Shown here in pieces: positions 34,712 to 44,008 of a stretch of DNA of 64,000 nucleotides. The translations under genes and the position numbers were made by a program. The stretch covers positions 62,001 through 126,000 of the forward strand of contig CAMXIF010000003.1 in assembly GCA_947243845.1 (NCBI GenBank), read 5' to 3'. Every line of letters starts with the position of its first letter. The stretch's first letter is position 1. Source of the stretch: an uncultured bacterium (GTDB lineage Bacteria > Bacillota > Clostridia > Lachnospirales > Lachnospiraceae). Under the pieces are notes generated by a model that saw only the letters and a list, made by a program, of their open reading frames with translations, did no database searches and had not been told where the DNA came from.

Positions 34712-36402
34712 CAAAACTCCTCCAACTCTTTAAGAAACTCCCGGAATGCCTCCTTCGCCCGCTCTATCTCCCCAGGTTCATAAGAATTAAGAGCCTGCTC
34801 ATACTTATGAAGTTCCCCCTCTATCAACTGTCTCTTGTCTCCGATGCTCTCCTCATACATTCTTTCCCCCAACAGCAGAAGATATTTATTCTCCTCCCTG
34901 TCCCTCGGATGAATCTTCAAATAGGACAGCGTATTAAAACGCTCTGCAATCTCCTCCGGCGTCATATCCAGATCCTTACCGCCAAAGACCTGCTTTAACT
35001 GTTTCCCGGTGGACACCACCTTTACCTCCACTTCCAGAATGGAGTTGATATCATATGTGTAAGTCACATCCACAGCCTCATCTCCTGCCGGGGCTTTGGG
35101 AACCTCGATGGTCATCTCACCCAGGGATAGATTATTCCTGGCAAACCGGCTCTCTCCCTGCAGCACATTTACCCGAATCTTGGTCTGGCCGTCATGGGCT
35201 GTATAGAGTCTTTCCGTGCGGCTCGCCGGGATGATCGTGTTGCGCTCGATGATCGGGCAGAAAATCCCGTTCTCAAAAATACCCTTCTCCCACTCCCTGA
35301 CCACTTCCGTTCCCAGAGTAAAAGGGCAGACATCCGTCAGAATCACTTCCTTGATGGCATCCCTGCGCTCCTTCATGGCACCCTGGATTGCCGCCCCTAA
35401 TGCCACTGCTTCATCGGGATTGATATTGGTATCCGGAATCGCCCGGAACAGTTTGCTCACGAACCGGCGAATCACCGGACTCTTGGTAGCGCCGCCAACC
35501 AACACTACTTTATCAATATCAGAAAGCCTGATGTGGGCATCCGAAAGGCTTCGTCTCACAGGCTGTCTGATCTTGTCTAACAGTTCTTCACAGGCTTTCT
35601 CATACTCCGAAAGATCCACCGTAAGGGCATAGAGTTCCTCCCCAATCTTACACTCCATCACGGATTTCTTATCCTCGGAGAATCCCATCTTACAAAGGTC
35701 TGCCTGTTTGTGGATATGGCGCAGAGTCTTTGTGTCCATCGTCAGTCTGTCAAACTGCGGATATTTCTCGAAGAACATCTCCTCCAATACCACTGTAAAA
35801 TCCTCACCGCCCAGGAAGTTATCTCCAGCCACGGCGCGTACTTCCAGTATACTGTCAATCCGTTCCAGCACGGACACGTCAAAGGTACCGCCGCCTAAGT
35901 CAAACACCAGGAATCGCATGTGCCCCTGACTCTGATACAGGCCATAGGCAATGGCCGCCGCCGTAGGTTCACTGATGATCCGCTCCACCTTAAGGCCTGC
36001 CAGTTCCCCCGCCCGCTTGGTGGCGCGTCTTCTCTCATCATTAAAATAGGCCGGCACACTGATCACCGCCTCTTCCACCGGCTCACCGAGAAAGGTTTCG
36101 GCATCCTCCTTCAGGGACCGCAGCACGAAAGAAGACAGTTCCTCCGCCGTAAAGGACTTATGAAGAAGCTGGAACTTCCTGCCGCTTCCCATATCCCGCT
36201 TGAAGACAGATGCCGTACTGCCCGGATAGAGAAGACCTCTCTCCACCGCCAGATCACCCACATATATCTGTTCCTCCTCGTCCATGCTCACCACGGAAGG
36301 TGTAAGCCTTCTGCCAAGTCTGTTTGGTATAAGTTTTGGCCCTTCTTCCGTAAAATATGCCGCCAGACTATTTGTTGTTCCCAAGTCGATTCCTATGATC
36401 AT
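34711..36402 (-). CDS. hscC: Hsp70 family chaperone, HscC type
   Basis: A 563-residue cytoplasmic Hsp70, shorter than DnaK. The start [12 protein letters not shown] at 36402 removes a poor N-terminal extension. It has the phosphate loops GIDLGTTNS and [11 protein letters not shown], the hinge [13 protein letters not shown], and the DnaK-linker-like CPFTLGTE followed by the substrate domain. The C-terminal lid is short. The upstream gene encodes a J-like/TPR protein, a plausible cochaperone, and hflX follows with a one-base overlap. No grpE or dnaJ is adjacent. Confidence 0.92.
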   Translation of the reverse strand: MIIGIDLGTTNSLAAYFTEEGPKLIPNRLGRRLTPSVVSMDEEEQIYVGDLAVERGLLYPGSTASVFKRDMGSGRKFQLLHKSFTAEELSSFVLRSLKEDAETFLGEPVEEAVISVPAYFNDERRRATKRAGELAGLKVERIISEPTAAAIAYGLYQSQGHMRFLVFDLGGGTFDVSVLERIDSILEVRAVAGDNFLGGEDFTVVLEEMFFEKYPQFDRLTMDTKTLRHIHKQADLCKMGFSEDKKSVMECKIGEELYALTVDLSEYEKACEELLDKIRQPVRRSLSDAHIRLSDIDKVVLVGGATKSPVIRRFVSKLFRAIPDTNINPDEAVALGAAIQGAMKERRDAIKEVILTDVCPFTLGTEVVREWEKGIFENGIFCPIIERNTIIPASRTERLYTAHDGQTKIRVNVLQGESRFARNNLSLGEMTIEVPKAPAGDEAVDVTYTYDINSILEVEVKVVSTGKQLKQVFGGKDLDMTPEEIAERFNTLSYLKIHPRDREENKYLLLLGERMYEESIGDKRQLIEGELHKYEQALNSYEPGEIERAKEAFREFLKELEEF

Positions 36403-36490
36403 TTTACAGCTATGCTCCCTTCTCGGTATCCCAAACCGCATCCTGGCGCACTGTATCCGGCGCTCCAATCTGCAATGAAAAACAATATCA

Positions 36491-39400
36491 TCATATGATA
36501 TCCTGTTCTACACCTGCTCTGATTCTCTCCAACTTCTCCAGCATAAACTTAGCTGACAGCGTATCAAAATCTCTCTTAAGCGTCTCCTCCATCAGCGCTC
36601 CAACCTTGTCATATTCTTTCTCGCAGAAATAGTAATAGCCAAGCCACAAAGAGGATTCAAAACATTTATGATACTTACAGCTGGCGCAGGGCGGCAGTTT
36701 CTCCATATCCTCAAAACACTTTTTCGCCTTCTCCTTATCTCCCAGCCCCATATAGATCCACCCCATCCAGCCTGTGCGGACCGGCATATATCCCGGCCAC
36801 GACATATAGTCCTCCGGGGTCGTATTCCTCATGGCGATGCATTCCAACGCTCTCCTGGCATGATATTTGGCCATCTTCTGATTTCCCAGCAGACAATAGT
36901 TTTGCACCAAGTAACACTCATAATCAAATCTTTCCCAGTAATCCTTTTTATGCAGCAAAGCTATGGCTTTTGTAAACATATCTACTGCCTTTTGGCTTTC
37001 AATCAGGCTCTCGTAGCGGTAACCCACTTTTTCATAAAATTCCACTAATTCTTTCTTATTTGCGGAGCGCGCCAGCATTTCGCTCTTACACTTATCATAA
37101 ATATCGACACTCTCCTGCACCTTCCCCATCTTTAACAAAAGGAATGATACGTTGTGATAATAGTCCAGATCCTTGCCGCCATGCATCCTGCGCTCTTTCT
37201 CCACCCGCATGGCTTCCTTGAAACGGTCTGTCTCCTCATAGCTGTCCGACAGATACTGCCACAGCTTCTCATTATCCGGAAATACCTGTAACCCTTCCCG
37301 ACAGCAGGCAATGGTCCGCTCATAGTCCCGCAGTTTAAAACAGCACTCCGCCATGCCCCGATATCCCTTGTCTGAGGCATCTTTGGGCTCCATACATTCC
37401 ACAGCCCTCCTATAATATTCATATCCTTTCTCAAACTGTCTGCCCTGTTTATAGGCATACCCGATATTCTCTAAGATGATATGGCGGTCCTTTTCGTCCA
37501 CTTTTGTGAGGGCTTCCTCATAATCTGCAATGGCAAGCGCCGTCTCCATGGCCTCATCGTACAAATACGCCCTGTCCCAGAGGCGATATCCCGAGTTGTT
37601 CGTAAGTTCCAGTTCTTTCGTGATATGGTAGAGCGCCGCCTCATAATCTGACTTTCGATACTCCCTGCGGTATCTGGGCATATAACACCAATACAACCTG
37701 CGGTTGACTTCACGGTAAACAGGATCTCTTTCTATGACTTTATTATAGTATTCAATGGCCTGCGTATGCTCTTCCAGCATCTCCAGACAGAATCCCATCC
37801 CATAGTAAAACTCTGTATGACGATACTCTTCCTCCACGGATTTGTACTGTGCAAGCGCCTTTTTGTACTGTTCCGTATCCCGGTAGAAATTACCAAGCAC
37901 CAGGCGGTATCTCGCCGTCTCGGGACTCATCTCAATACTCTTCTTAATGGTGGCTTCCGCCTGTTCATTATCCTTGTTATCCCAGAACAGAATACCCTTT
38001 TCAAACACAATCTCCGAAACGTCCTCGATATTGCTCTTTTCCTCTTCCGCTTCCTGTATCAACGCTTCCAGAATTTCCCTGGGTTTCTCTCTATCCTCAT
38101 TGTTCTGGGCAGTCATCCGCAGAATCTTAGCCTCCTCAAAGCGCAGTTTGGCCGTAAACTCCACCTGGTTCTCTCTGGCCCTTTCAATCACTCCCCAGGC
38201 ATCCTGATACTGGTCATAATCATAGAATATCCTTGCCGCAAATACATAAGGCCCGTCATAACCGGCATAAATCCCAATCGCTTTATAATAATCATCTACC
38301 ACCTGCTGGGCCCTGCGCATATGATAACAGGCTTCCTGACGGATCAGATAAGCAGGATAGTACCCCTCGGATTCCTCCAGAATTTCGTCACATACCTCCG
38401 TGGCCTTCTCATACTCTTTGAAGGACAGATATTTACCCGCCAAATACCGTTTGATATCCAGACGGCTCCTTACATCCTGCGTCAGTTCCAGGGTTTTGCG
38501 CAGTTCCTGCTCTCCCTCCTGCCGCATATCCAGTTTGTACAGACAATCTGCCAGACACCAGCCGGCCTGAGCCGCCTTGGATATCTTCTCATCATCCTCC
38601 TGCTCACTGGTCATGACCATTTCCATATACTGCCTGTACAGAGGCATTGCCTCCTCATACTTTTTCAGTCTGAAAAGCGTCCAGGACTTCAACTCAAGCA
38701 GATCCTCCTCATTATCAGCGGACATCTCCCTGTCTTTAACGAGTGCAAGCGCTTCCTCATACCTCTCTAAGTTAAACAGGCGCCACCCCAGATAAATCAC
38801 CAGTCTGTCTCCTGAAAGATCCTCATAATCCCTGCCCTCGGCAAGCGCTTCCTGCAGTTCGGGCAGCAGTTTCTCATCCATCTCTTTCCCAAGACTCAGA
38901 AGCTCTTCATCCCCTCTGCTGGCCTTCAGAAGTTCTACCACATACTTTCTGGCCTGATAACACTTACCCTGCTCGATCAGATAATCGATGGAAAAATACT
39001 TGGGCATATCATAATACGGATACTCCTCCAGAAGCGTCTGCCACATCCCATAGCCCCGTTCTTTCTCCCCTGCATCATAGAAAACTTTGGCCGCCCAGTT
39101 TCGCACATAAAATTCATTCGGATATTTGGCCAGCAGTTCTTCCGCCAGCGTCTTTCCCTCCTCACAGGTCTCCTGTCTGATATGAAGCCTGAGCCATTCC
39201 ACATCTTCATAGGGATGATGCAGTCCGAACCGCCTGATATCTAACAGCATCTGAGTAACACCCTCAGGTTCATCCGCCTCAAGTTTATCCTTTATCTTAA
39301 AATATTCTCTGATGTAATTGTCCGTGTCATCCTCATCCTGCGGCTCATAACCGCTTTCCGTCTCTTCAAAGAGTCCATAATCTAAGAAATCCTCGTTCTC

Positions 39401-39886
39401 CACATGGTAAACAATATGATCCAGGAAATTGACATGAAACTCTTCTTTCAGAGACTCATAATCATCCATTATATGAAACACCTGATCCATCAGCTTCCAC
39501 ACCGTCTGCGGCAGGAAAGGATGATAGGAAATATAAGAAAGGAGCTGTCCCCTCGCCTCTAAGAACGTATCAAAACTTTCACATACCGGATCAGCAAACA
39601 CGTCCGACCAGGCATCTACATCCCGGCGCAGAAAGATATCTTTATAAATCTTCTCCACACGCTTCATCCAAAGCGCAACCTCACCCTGCGGTTCTTCCTC
39701 CTCCCCCGCTTCCTGCACTTTAGACAGACGCACTGCCTCCTCATATGCCTCCCGGAGACGCTTAAACCCTTCCGGATCATCCTCCGGATTCGTATCCTTT
39801 AACAGAGTCAGATAACGTTCCCTGATAAGGCTCTCCTCTTTTGTCTCTGGAATCCCCAGAATCTGAAATACCAGTTTTTTCTCCAT
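36491..39886 (-). CDS. Large TPR protein with N-terminal J-like domain lacking HPD
   Basis: An 1131-residue protein. Residues 1-55 resemble a J domain (FQILGIPETKEESLIRERY, then FKRLREAYEEA), but the loop that should hold HPD reads TNPEDDPEG, so His is replaced. The remaining thousand residues are helical repeats of TPR type (for example GNFYRDTEQYKKALAQYKSV and ILENIGYAYKQGRQFEKGYE). Near the C-terminus is CASCKYHKC, a possible metal site. It is 88 nt upstream of hscC. DjlB/DjlC-like J proteins partner HscC in E. coli, so it is likely a client-recruiting partner here. Confidence 0.85.
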   Translation of the reverse strand: MEKKLVFQILGIPETKEESLIRERYLTLLKDTNPEDDPEGFKRLREAYEEAVRLSKVQEAGEEEEPQGEVALWMKRVEKIYKDIFLRRDVDAWSDVFADPVCESFDTFLEARGQLLSYISYHPFLPQTVWKLMDQVFHIMDDYESLKEEFHVNFLDHIVYHVENEDFLDYGLFEETESGYEPQDEDDTDNYIREYFKIKDKLEADEPEGVTQMLLDIRRFGLHHPYEDVEWLRLHIRQETCEEGKTLAEELLAKYPNEFYVRNWAAKVFYDAGEKERGYGMWQTLLEEYPYYDMPKYFSIDYLIEQGKCYQARKYVVELLKASRGDEELLSLGKEMDEKLLPELQEALAEGRDYEDLSGDRLVIYLGWRLFNLERYEEALALVKDREMSADNEEDLLELKSWTLFRLKKYEEAMPLYRQYMEMVMTSEQEDDEKISKAAQAGWCLADCLYKLDMRQEGEQELRKTLELTQDVRSRLDIKRYLAGKYLSFKEYEKATEVCDEILEESEGYYPAYLIRQEACYHMRRAQQVVDDYYKAIGIYAGYDGPYVFAARIFYDYDQYQDAWGVIERARENQVEFTAKLRFEEAKILRMTAQNNEDREKPREILEALIQEAEEEKSNIEDVSEIVFEKGILFWDNKDNEQAEATIKKSIEMSPETARYRLVLGNFYRDTEQYKKALAQYKSVEEEYRHTEFYYGMGFCLEMLEEHTQAIEYYNKVIERDPVYREVNRRLYWCYMPRYRREYRKSDYEAALYHITKELELTNNSGYRLWDRAYLYDEAMETALAIADYEEALTKVDEKDRHIILENIGYAYKQGRQFEKGYEYYRRAVECMEPKDASDKGYRGMAECCFKLRDYERTIACCREGLQVFPDNEKLWQYLSDSYEETDRFKEAMRVEKERRMHGGKDLDYYHNVSFLLLKMGKVQESVDIYDKCKSEMLARSANKKELVEFYEKVGYRYESLIESQKAVDMFTKAIALLHKKDYWERFDYECYLVQNYCLLGNQKMAKYHARRALECIAMRNTTPEDYMSWPGYMPVRTGWMGWIYMGLGDKEKAKKCFEDMEKLPPCASCKYHKCFESSLWLGYYYFCEKEYDKVGALMEETLKRDFDTLSAKFMLEKLERIRAGVEQDII

Positions 39887-39905
39887 ACCCTTAACCCCTC
39901 TTTTA

Positions 39906-39935
39906 GAAAATCCGAGCCCTCTGGCCCGGATTTTC
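39906..39935 (-). terminator. Hairpin between glgP and the TPR gene
   Basis: GAAAATCCG / CGGATTTTC forms a 9-bp stem with a 12-nt loop, 30 nt after the glgP stop. There is no following T-run, so read-through into the TPR gene is possible. Confidence 0.45.
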
Positions 39936-39964
39936 CATTGCTTACCCTAATATACATTTTCCAT

Positions 39965-42469
39965 TTATTTCTTTCTGGAAGCCATGCTCACGGAAGATTG
40001 TTTGGGAATCACCACCTTGTCAAGTTTCCAGATCTCATCCACATACTCCTGAATGGTTCTGTCAGAAGTAAACTTGCCGGAGCAGGCCACATTTATGATA
40101 GCGCTTCTCGCCCAACCGCTCTCATTTCTGTATGCCGCTTCTACCTTTCTTTGTGCCTCGGCATAAGCCTTGAAATCCTTTAAGATAAAATAGGTGTCAG
40201 CCTTGGCAGTACTCTGTGTATTTAAGAGAGAGTTATACAGCGATCTGAACATATCCGGATCGCCCGGCGCATAAGTGCCGTTAATCAACTGCATCAATAC
40301 TTTTCTCACATCAGGATCATTGTTAAAGATCTCTGTAGGATCATAACCGCCATAATTCTCATAACGGATGACTTCATCGGAACTCAGACCGAAGATAAAG
40401 GCGTTCTCCTCGCCCACTTCCTCCACGATCTCCACATTCGCACCGTCCATTGTACCGATGGTGAGAGCGCCGTTCAACATGAACTTCATGTTACCCGTAC
40501 CGGAAGCCTCTTTGCTGGCTGTGGAAATCTGCTCGGACACATCCGCTGCCGCAAAGATAATCTCCGCATTGGAAACACGGTAGTTCTCGATAAATACCAC
40601 TTTAATCTTACCATTGATCGCCGGATCGTTATTGACCACATCCGCCACGGAATTAATCAGCTTAATCGTCAGTTTCGCATTCCTATAACCTGCTGCCGCC
40701 TTTGCGCCAAAGATGAAGGTGCGAGGATAGAAATCCATATCCGGATGCTCTTTCAACTCATTGTACAGATACATCACATGCAGGATATTCAGCAGCTGAC
40801 GCTTGTACTCATGCAGTCTCTTAACCTGCACATCAAAGATGGAGCGGGGATTTACCTCCACACCGTTATGCTCCAGAATATACTCCGCCAGACGCACCTT
40901 ATTCTGATATTTAATGTTCATGAACTCCTGCTGCGCCTTCTCGTCATCCGCATAAATCTTTAATTTATTGATCATCGGCAGATCAGTAATCCAGTCATTA
41001 CCTACATGTGCCGTCACCCAGTCCGCCAGAAGCGGGTTCGCATGCAAAAGGAATCGTCTCTGGGTTATGCCGTTGGTCTTATTGTTAAACTTCTCCGGCA
41101 TCATCTCATAGAAGTCTCTCAACTCCTGATGTTTCAGAATCTCCGTATGTAATCTTGCCACACCATTGACAGAATATCCTGCCACAATGGCAAGATGCGC
41201 CATCTTCACCTGACCGTCATAAATAATCGCCATCTTACGGATCTTCTCATGATTGCCCGGATATCTCTGTTCAATCTGCGCAATAAATCTGCGGTTGATC
41301 TCCTCCACGATCTGATAAATACGGGGCAGTAATCTGGAGAACAGCTCGATCGGCCATTTCTCCAAAGCCTCTGACATAATTGTATGGTTTGTGTAAGCGC
41401 AGGTCTTGGTAGTCACTTCCCACGCCTCGTCCCAAGTCAGATAATGCTCATCCATCAGGATACGCATCAACTCAGCGATCGCCACCGTAGGATGGGTATC
41501 ATTCAGCTGGAAGGTCACCTTCTCATAAAGCTTCCTCACGTCATCATGTTTTCTCATGTATTTCGCCACTGCTTCCTGCACCGAAGCAGAGATAAAGAAG
41601 TATTGCTGTTTTAAGCGCAGTTCCTTACCTGCATAGTGGTTATCATTGGGATAAAGCACCTCTACAATATTTCTGGCAAGATTTTCCTGCTCCACCGCTT
41701 TCTGATAATCTCCCTTGTCAAAGGAATCCAGCTGAAAACAGTTCACCGGCTCCGCATCCCAGATTCTTAAGGTATTGACAATACCATTGCCATAACCTAC
41801 CACCGGCAGATCGTAAGGAATTGCCGTCACCGCCTGATAGCCTTCCAGACGGAAATTGCTTCTGCCATTGCCATCTACATACACATTGACATAGCCGCCG
41901 AAACGGACTTCTTTTGTATACTCCGGCCTTCTCAGTTCAAAAGGATTGCCGTCACGCAGCCAGTTATCCGGCACCTCTACCTGATAGCCATCCCGAATCT
42001 CCTGCTTGAACATGCCGTAACGATACCTGATACCGCAGCCATATGCCGCATAACCAAGGGTGGCAAGGGAATCCAGGAAACATGCTGCCAGACGGCCAAG
42101 ACCGCCATTCCCCAATGCTGCATCGGGTTCCTGATCTTCTACCACATTAATATCAATGCCCAGTTCATCCAGCGCTTTCTCCACTGCCTTATAAGCCTGT
42201 AAGTTGATAATATTATTGCCCAGGGCACGTCCCATCAAAAACTCCATGGACAGGTAATATACCATCTTGGGATCCTGCTTATCATACTCTTTCTGCGTGG
42301 TCAGCCACTGATCCACGATTGCGTCCTTGATCGCATAGGACACTGCCTGAAAAATCTGCTGATCGGTAGCTTCCTCAAGTGTCTTTCTGTAAAGCGTCTT
42401 GACATTGTAAAGTACACTTCTCTTAAAAAGCTCTGTATCAAAAGTCGTTGTTACAGCTTTCTTTACCAT
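39965..42469 (-). CDS. glgP: Glycogen/starch/maltodextrin phosphorylase
   Basis: An 834-residue GT35 phosphorylase that releases glucose-1-phosphate from alpha-1,4-glucans in the cytoplasm. Family signatures include DAALGNGGLGRLAACFLDS, FQLNDTHPTVAIAELMR, and the PLP-lysine motif EASGTGNMKFMLNG near residue 660. GAGGAGG precedes the ATG. No other glycogen gene is in the window. The TPR/Hsp70/hflX genes lie downstream and may be partly cotranscribed. Confidence 0.97.
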   Translation of the reverse strand: MVKKAVTTTFDTELFKRSVLYNVKTLYRKTLEEATDQQIFQAVSYAIKDAIVDQWLTTQKEYDKQDPKMVYYLSMEFLMGRALGNNIINLQAYKAVEKALDELGIDINVVEDQEPDAALGNGGLGRLAACFLDSLATLGYAAYGCGIRYRYGMFKQEIRDGYQVEVPDNWLRDGNPFELRRPEYTKEVRFGGYVNVYVDGNGRSNFRLEGYQAVTAIPYDLPVVGYGNGIVNTLRIWDAEPVNCFQLDSFDKGDYQKAVEQENLARNIVEVLYPNDNHYAGKELRLKQQYFFISASVQEAVAKYMRKHDDVRKLYEKVTFQLNDTHPTVAIAELMRILMDEHYLTWDEAWEVTTKTCAYTNHTIMSEALEKWPIELFSRLLPRIYQIVEEINRRFIAQIEQRYPGNHEKIRKMAIIYDGQVKMAHLAIVAGYSVNGVARLHTEILKHQELRDFYEMMPEKFNNKTNGITQRRFLLHANPLLADWVTAHVGNDWITDLPMINKLKIYADDEKAQQEFMNIKYQNKVRLAEYILEHNGVEVNPRSIFDVQVKRLHEYKRQLLNILHVMYLYNELKEHPDMDFYPRTFIFGAKAAAGYRNAKLTIKLINSVADVVNNDPAINGKIKVVFIENYRVSNAEIIFAAADVSEQISTASKEASGTGNMKFMLNGALTIGTMDGANVEIVEEVGEENAFIFGLSSDEVIRYENYGGYDPTEIFNNDPDVRKVLMQLINGTYAPGDPDMFRSLYNSLLNTQSTAKADTYFILKDFKAYAEAQRKVEAAYRNESGWARSAIINVACSGKFTSDRTIQEYVDEIWKLDKVVIPKQSSVSMASRKK

Positions 42470-42528
42470 CTTCGTTCCTCCTCGTTTACTCTTAGCTGTG
42501 AAAACAGTTGCTGTCTCAATTACATTTT

Positions 42529-42557
42529 ATTATATATCGTATTCCTGCTTTTGACCA
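42529..42557 (-). promoter_or_regulatory. Promoter for glgP
   Basis: TGGTCA (42552-42557) and TATAAT (42529-42534) are 17 nt apart on the minus strand, about 60 nt before the ATG. Confidence 0.6.
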
Positions 42558-42579
42558 TATGTAATATGCGAAATATTCA

Positions 42580-44004
42580 TCAATATTCGTAGAGCCTGCG
42601 AATCTTCCCGCTCACCAGGTCTTTGCAATAACACACGCTCCTGCCCCGCTCATATCCGTCCCGCCAGCCGAGACTGTAATGGGTACTGTAAGTCAGATCC
42701 GTCACCGTAAAAAACAACTTCCCCTCAAGATATTCGATTCCTTCCACCTGCTGAACCGTTCTGCTGTCTTTCTTCGTTGCTATGGCAAGTTCTTCACTCT
42801 CCTCCACGGTAAGCAGGACATAACAGACTCCGGAAGTATCCGGATAAATCACGATGGAATCCGTTGGATTCTCATACAGGTACACCCGCGGTTCATCATA
42901 TGGTACAAATCCTTCCCACGGAACGATACCTTTCTGTGTTTTTCCAAACAGTCGAATCTGATGTACTGAATTTTCTCCCGGCAAAGAATCATACTTCTCT
43001 GCACGCGGGGTACAATACAGTGACCTGCTTTGCCCGTCATCGTACAAATAGAAATACTCATAGTAGGAAGTGGACAAGAGTTTACACCTGCTGCCGTCTT
43101 TTCTCATGCCGTAAATCAGACCGCCGGAATATATGTGTGCCGTTCCATTGGTAGTTCCCACCGAAAAATAAAGGTCATCGCCCACTATCTGAAAAGAGGG
43201 AATGAAGAGCGGCGAAGGGGCTATATTCTCTATATACTCTCTTTCTTTACCTTTATGGGAGTCTTTATATTCCTGCATGGTGACTGTCGTCAATTCTTTC
43301 TCATTCCCCTGATAATCCACAGAATATAAATGCAGGTCATCGGACTCCGTCTCCTCGTTCTCCACAAGCTGGTAATAAAACACCTCTTCTTCCGTTGCCC
43401 CCAAATAATTCGGATACGTTTTAGATACCAGAACATGCTCGCGCCCGTCCTTGGCATCAATCCAGGAAATCCCATCATACTTCCAGCTGCAGATAATCCT
43501 GCTTCCTGCAACATCGAGTACCTGATCAGAGGCATATTCTTTCACATCGCTGCCGTCCAGCGCACAGGAATAGACTACCGAAACTTCAGACGTTCCCTGC
43601 CTCTTCCACTTCTGGGAATAAATCCTGCCTTCAGCAATATACATCCCGTCACAGCCGTAATCCACTCCCACCTGCATCACGCTTCCATCGCGCTCCATAC
43701 ACATGAGTTCTTTTTCCGCGCCCGTAATCGGTGAAAAGTACCCCCACAGGCCGCCTTCTTCCATATCCTCATCAGAATACTGCCTGTAGTAAATCCTGCC
43801 CTCCCACGCGGCATACAGCTTATTTTTCATAGGCGAAAGATTGGCCAGATCATAAGATACGGGACCGAAGTTATACTGTACGCTATTTGATTCCTGCTGT
43901 TTCTCTGTATGGCTGTCTGTCCCAAAGCCTGTAAGCAGACCGGCCGCAGAGACTGCGGCCGCTGTCAAACAGACTTTCCGGAACATTCTGTGTATTGTTT
44001 TCAT
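42580..44004 (-). CDS. Exported beta-propeller-like protein with altered lipobox
   Basis: About 474 residues starting at ATG 44004. The N-terminus is a signal peptide ending LLTGFGTDS, where a lipoprotein would have LTGC; one base (TTT for TGT) separates the two. The rest is beta-rich with repeated elements that pair GxIYY or DLYF with short turns (AWEGRIYYRQYS, YIAEGRIYSQKW, GDDLYFSVGTT, LEGKLFFTVTD), like DUF5050-type propellers. Function is unknown. It begins 4 nt after the ileS stop and has only a weak ribosome binding site, so it depends on ileS transcription. Confidence 0.75.
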   Translation of the reverse strand: MKTIHRMFRKVCLTAAAVSAAGLLTGFGTDSHTEKQQESNSVQYNFGPVSYDLANLSPMKNKLYAAWEGRIYYRQYSDEDMEEGGLWGYFSPITGAEKELMCMERDGSVMQVGVDYGCDGMYIAEGRIYSQKWKRQGTSEVSVVYSCALDGSDVKEYASDQVLDVAGSRIICSWKYDGISWIDAKDGREHVLVSKTYPNYLGATEEEVFYYQLVENEETESDDLHLYSVDYQGNEKELTTVTMQEYKDSHKGKEREYIENIAPSPLFIPSFQIVGDDLYFSVGTTNGTAHIYSGGLIYGMRKDGSRCKLLSTSYYEYFYLYDDGQSRSLYCTPRAEKYDSLPGENSVHQIRLFGKTQKGIVPWEGFVPYDEPRVYLYENPTDSIVIYPDTSGVCYVLLTVEESEELAIATKKDSRTVQQVEGIEYLEGKLFFTVTDLTYSTHYSLGWRDGYERGRSVCYCKDLVSGKIRRLYEY

Positions 44005-44008
44005 GGTA

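Noticed and set aside
37766..38770. Open frame of 334 codons antisense to the TPR gene
   Set aside because: Codon bias of the TPR repeats leaves the opposite strand open; no start signal.
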